Positions 14,711 to 16,381 of a stretch of 16,381 nucleotides of DNA are shown piece by piece. This DNA is from Nitrospira sp. ST-bin4 (GTDB lineage Bacteria > Nitrospirota > Nitrospiria > Nitrospirales > Nitrospiraceae). Location: assembly GCA_002083565.1 (NCBI GenBank), contig MSXM01000034.1, forward strand, positions 1 through 16,381. The letters are read 5' to 3'. Numbering within the stretch: position 1 is the first letter of the stretch; every line of letters starts with the position of its first letter. Below the pieces are notes generated by a model, which was not told where the DNA came from, did no database searches, and was given only the letters and a program-made list of their open reading frames with translations. Both the position numbers and the translations under genes were made by a program.

Positions 14711-15967
14711 ATGAATTCACGCGTCGTTATTACCGGTCTTGGAGTGGTGTCTTCCATTGGAATCGGTGTCAGCGAATTTTGGAAGACGGCTCTCACCGGA
14801 CGCTCAGGTGTTTCTGCCATCCCCTCACTCGATCCGTTTCCTCTAACGGAGTATCGATCGCAGGTTGCCGGACAAGTGCATAATTTTTCTCCTGAGCAAT
14901 ACCTCCCGACAAGCCAAAGCAACCGTGTCGATCGCTATGCCCAATTTGCCCTGGTGGCCACAAAGGAAGCCATCGCCGATGCCGCATTGGTGATGGCAAA
15001 AGAAGCGCCTCATCGCGTCGGCGTCATTGTAGGAGCCGGCATGGGAGGCATGGTCATGGGTGAGCGGGAGATTACTCAGCTCTTCAAAACCCATAGGCCG
15101 AACCGAGTGCACCCGAATTTCATACCGACGATCACGCTTAACTCTGCCTCCGGAATCGTCGCGATGGCGCACGGCGCGAAGGGACCGAACCTCACGATCT
15201 CGACAGCCTGCTCATCCAGCGCTCATGCCCTGGGCCAGGCCCTTCAGTGCATTCGCACCGGACAGGCCGATGTGGTAATTGCCGTGGGAGCCGATGCCAG
15301 TATCACTCCATTGGTCTTTGCCGGGTTTTGTTCCTTGCGGGCCCTTTCCAGTGAGTTCAACGATAGGCCGGAACAGGCCTCGCGTCCATTTGACAGACAC
15401 CGGGACGGATTCGTCATGGGCGAAGGGGCCGGAGCATTGATCGTCGAATCACTGGCCCACGCCAAGAAACGGAAGGCGAGAATTTACGCAGAGCTGGCTG
15501 GATACGCCGCGACCAGCGAAGCCTATCACATGGTCATTCCGCGAGAGGACGGCGAAGAAGTCGCCATCACTATGAAGCTGGCCCTCAACTCGGCAGGTAT
15601 GACGCCGGCTCAGGTGGATTATATCAATGCCCACGCCACATCCACCTCGATCGGCGACGCAGTGGAAGTAAAAGCGATTAAGCACCTGTTCAAGAGCCGC
15701 GCAGACAAAATTGCCATCAGCGCGACCAAGTCGCTGATCGGCCATACCTTGGGTGCCGCCGGCGCCCTTGGAGCCATCGCTTCGACGTTGACCATTCATA
15801 CGGGACAGATCCATCCGACCGCGAACTATGATGATCCTGATCCGGCCTGCCGCCTGGAAGGAATCAGCCGTTCCCTCCAGGAGCGGAAGGTACGCACCGC
15901 CCTTGTAAACTCGTTCGGATTTGGGAGCAACAACGCCACCGTGGTCCTGAAAAAGTTCGTCGCATGA
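14711..15967 (+). CDS. fabF: Beta-ketoacyl-ACP synthase II (FabF family)
   Basis: A 418-residue condensing enzyme that extends an acyl-ACP by two carbons with malonyl-ACP. It opens with RVVITGLGVVSSIG. The active site is complete: Cys167 in STACSSSAHA, His308 in NAHATSTS, Lys340 in ATKSLIGH and His345. The closing NSFGFGSNNATVVL (400-413) is typical. AAGGAG sits eight bases before the ATG. An acyl carrier protein gene follows 147 bp downstream. No fabD, fabG or fabH is adjacent, so this may be an extra FabF paralogue working with that carrier rather than the housekeeping enzyme; with lptFG just upstream, envelope lipid acyl chains are a reasonable guess. Family is certain, gene symbol somewhat less. 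Confidence 0.9.
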   Translation: MNSRVVITGLGVVSSIGIGVSEFWKTALTGRSGVSAIPSLDPFPLTEYRSQVAGQVHNFSPEQYLPTSQSNRVDRYAQFALVATKEAIADAALVMAKEAPHRVGVIVGAGMGGMVMGEREITQLFKTHRPNRVHPNFIPTITLNSASGIVAMAHGAKGPNLTISTACSSSAHALGQALQCIRTGQADVVIAVGADASITPLVFAGFCSLRALSSEFNDRPEQASRPFDRHRDGFVMGEGAGALIVESLAHAKKRKARIYAELAGYAATSEAYHMVIPREDGEEVAITMKLALNSAGMTPAQVDYINAHATSTSIGDAVEVKAIKHLFKSRADKIAISATKSLIGHTLGAAGALGAIASTLTIHTGQIHPTANYDDPDPACRLEGISRSLQERKVRTALVNSFGFGSNNATVVLKKFVA

Positions 15968-16114
15968 GTATGATGCGCCGCTTGTTCAGTTGTCTCCATA
16001 GAATTAGAATTCTCCAGCGCACGCCGTGGGAACCTCACCACGGGGATAGGAATGTTTTGAGCTTGTCCCACAGCTTGCTGTCGGGATTATCATTTTCATG
16101 AAGGAGCATCCACG

Positions 16115-16381
16115 ATGACCGATGTTACGGTTGCCACTCAGATCATTCAATCGCTTGCCACCTATCTGAAACGAGCCCCCTCTTCCATTACGGAATCGCA
16201 TCACCTGCGAGACGATCTGGGGCTTGATTCCGTCGCGGTCATTGAGTTGCTGTTTGAAATTGAAGACCGATTCAAGATCCAGATACCGGACCAAGACCTT
16301 CCAGGGCTCAGCACGGTCGGGTCAGTAGCGGCTTACGTCCAACAACGGCTCTCAGCCCCGAGCAGCGCATCGGCCAAAGCT
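16115..16381 (+). CDS. Acyl carrier protein, 3' end beyond window
   Basis: The first 89 codons of a phosphopantetheine-binding acyl carrier protein. The attachment serine is Ser39 in DDLGLDSVAVIELLFEIED, and helix II and the DQDLPGLSTVGSVAAYVQQR segment that forms helix III follow. The recognition motif reads GLDSVAVIEL, not the DSLDTVEL form of housekeeping AcpP, and AcpP is usually about 78 residues, while this frame continues with a Ser/Ala-rich tail at the window edge. It is therefore probably a specialised carrier, or the start of a longer protein with an N-terminal carrier domain. AAGGAG lies nine bases before the ATG. Its likely partner is the ketosynthase upstream. Confidence 0.88.
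   Translation, partial: MTDVTVATQIIQSLATYLKRAPSSITESHHLRDDLGLDSVAVIELLFEIEDRFKIQIPDQDLPGLSTVGSVAAYVQQRLSAPSSASAKA

Noticed and set aside
15968..16114. Small hairpin CCGTGG / CCACGG between the ketosynthase and carrier genes
   Set aside because: The stem is only 6 bp and the nearest T-run is 11 bases away, so a terminator is not supported.
1..16381. CRISPR arrays, rRNA, tRNA, insertion sequences
   Set aside because: No regularly spaced direct repeats, transposase frames or terminal inverted repeats were seen on reading both strands.

Overview
The window looks like chromosome of a free-living Gram-negative bacterium of moderately high GC. LptF and LptG imply an outer membrane with lipopolysaccharide. 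The gene set and protein style would fit Nitrospirota (for example Nitrospira), but no rRNA or other marker is present, so this assignment is only an inference.

Layout. (1) 1-4454, minus strand: a GlcD/GlcF-type FAD plus iron-sulfur oxidoreductase, a small MoaD/ThiS-like beta-grasp protein, and a dicarboxylate/amino acid:cation symporter cut off by the left edge. Together they could import and oxidise a 2-hydroxycarboxylate. (2) 4596-8733, minus strand: a defence islet. It begins (in transcription order) with a small chimeric ORF joining a helicase N-terminus to an HsdS C-terminus. This overlaps by GTGA a UG/Abi-type reverse transcriptase. The reverse transcriptase overlaps by ATGA a DUF262-DUF1524-DUF4268 (GmrSD-like) nuclease, which overlaps by ATGA a frameshifted remnant of the HsdR N-terminus. 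The reading is a two-gene RT + GmrSD cassette that once sat between hsdS and hsdR of a type I restriction operon and outlived it. (3) 8887-9849, plus: a D-2-hydroxyacid dehydrogenase (glyoxylate/hydroxypyruvate reductase type). (4) 9846-12140, minus: a large TPR protein and a cold-shock protein with a long leader. (5) 12429-16381, plus: lptF, lptG, a FabF-type ketosynthase and an acyl carrier protein cut off by the right edge, i.e. envelope lipid export and acyl-chain building.

The strongest candidate for something undescribed is the reverse transcriptase/GmrSD pair in region 2. Both genes look intact, with the expected active-site residues, and they are coupled by start/stop overlap, while the restriction genes around them are debris. 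Other points are the MoaD-like protein without a Gly-Gly end, promoter evidence that moves the lptF start, and a duplicated acidic motif in the TPR protein linker.
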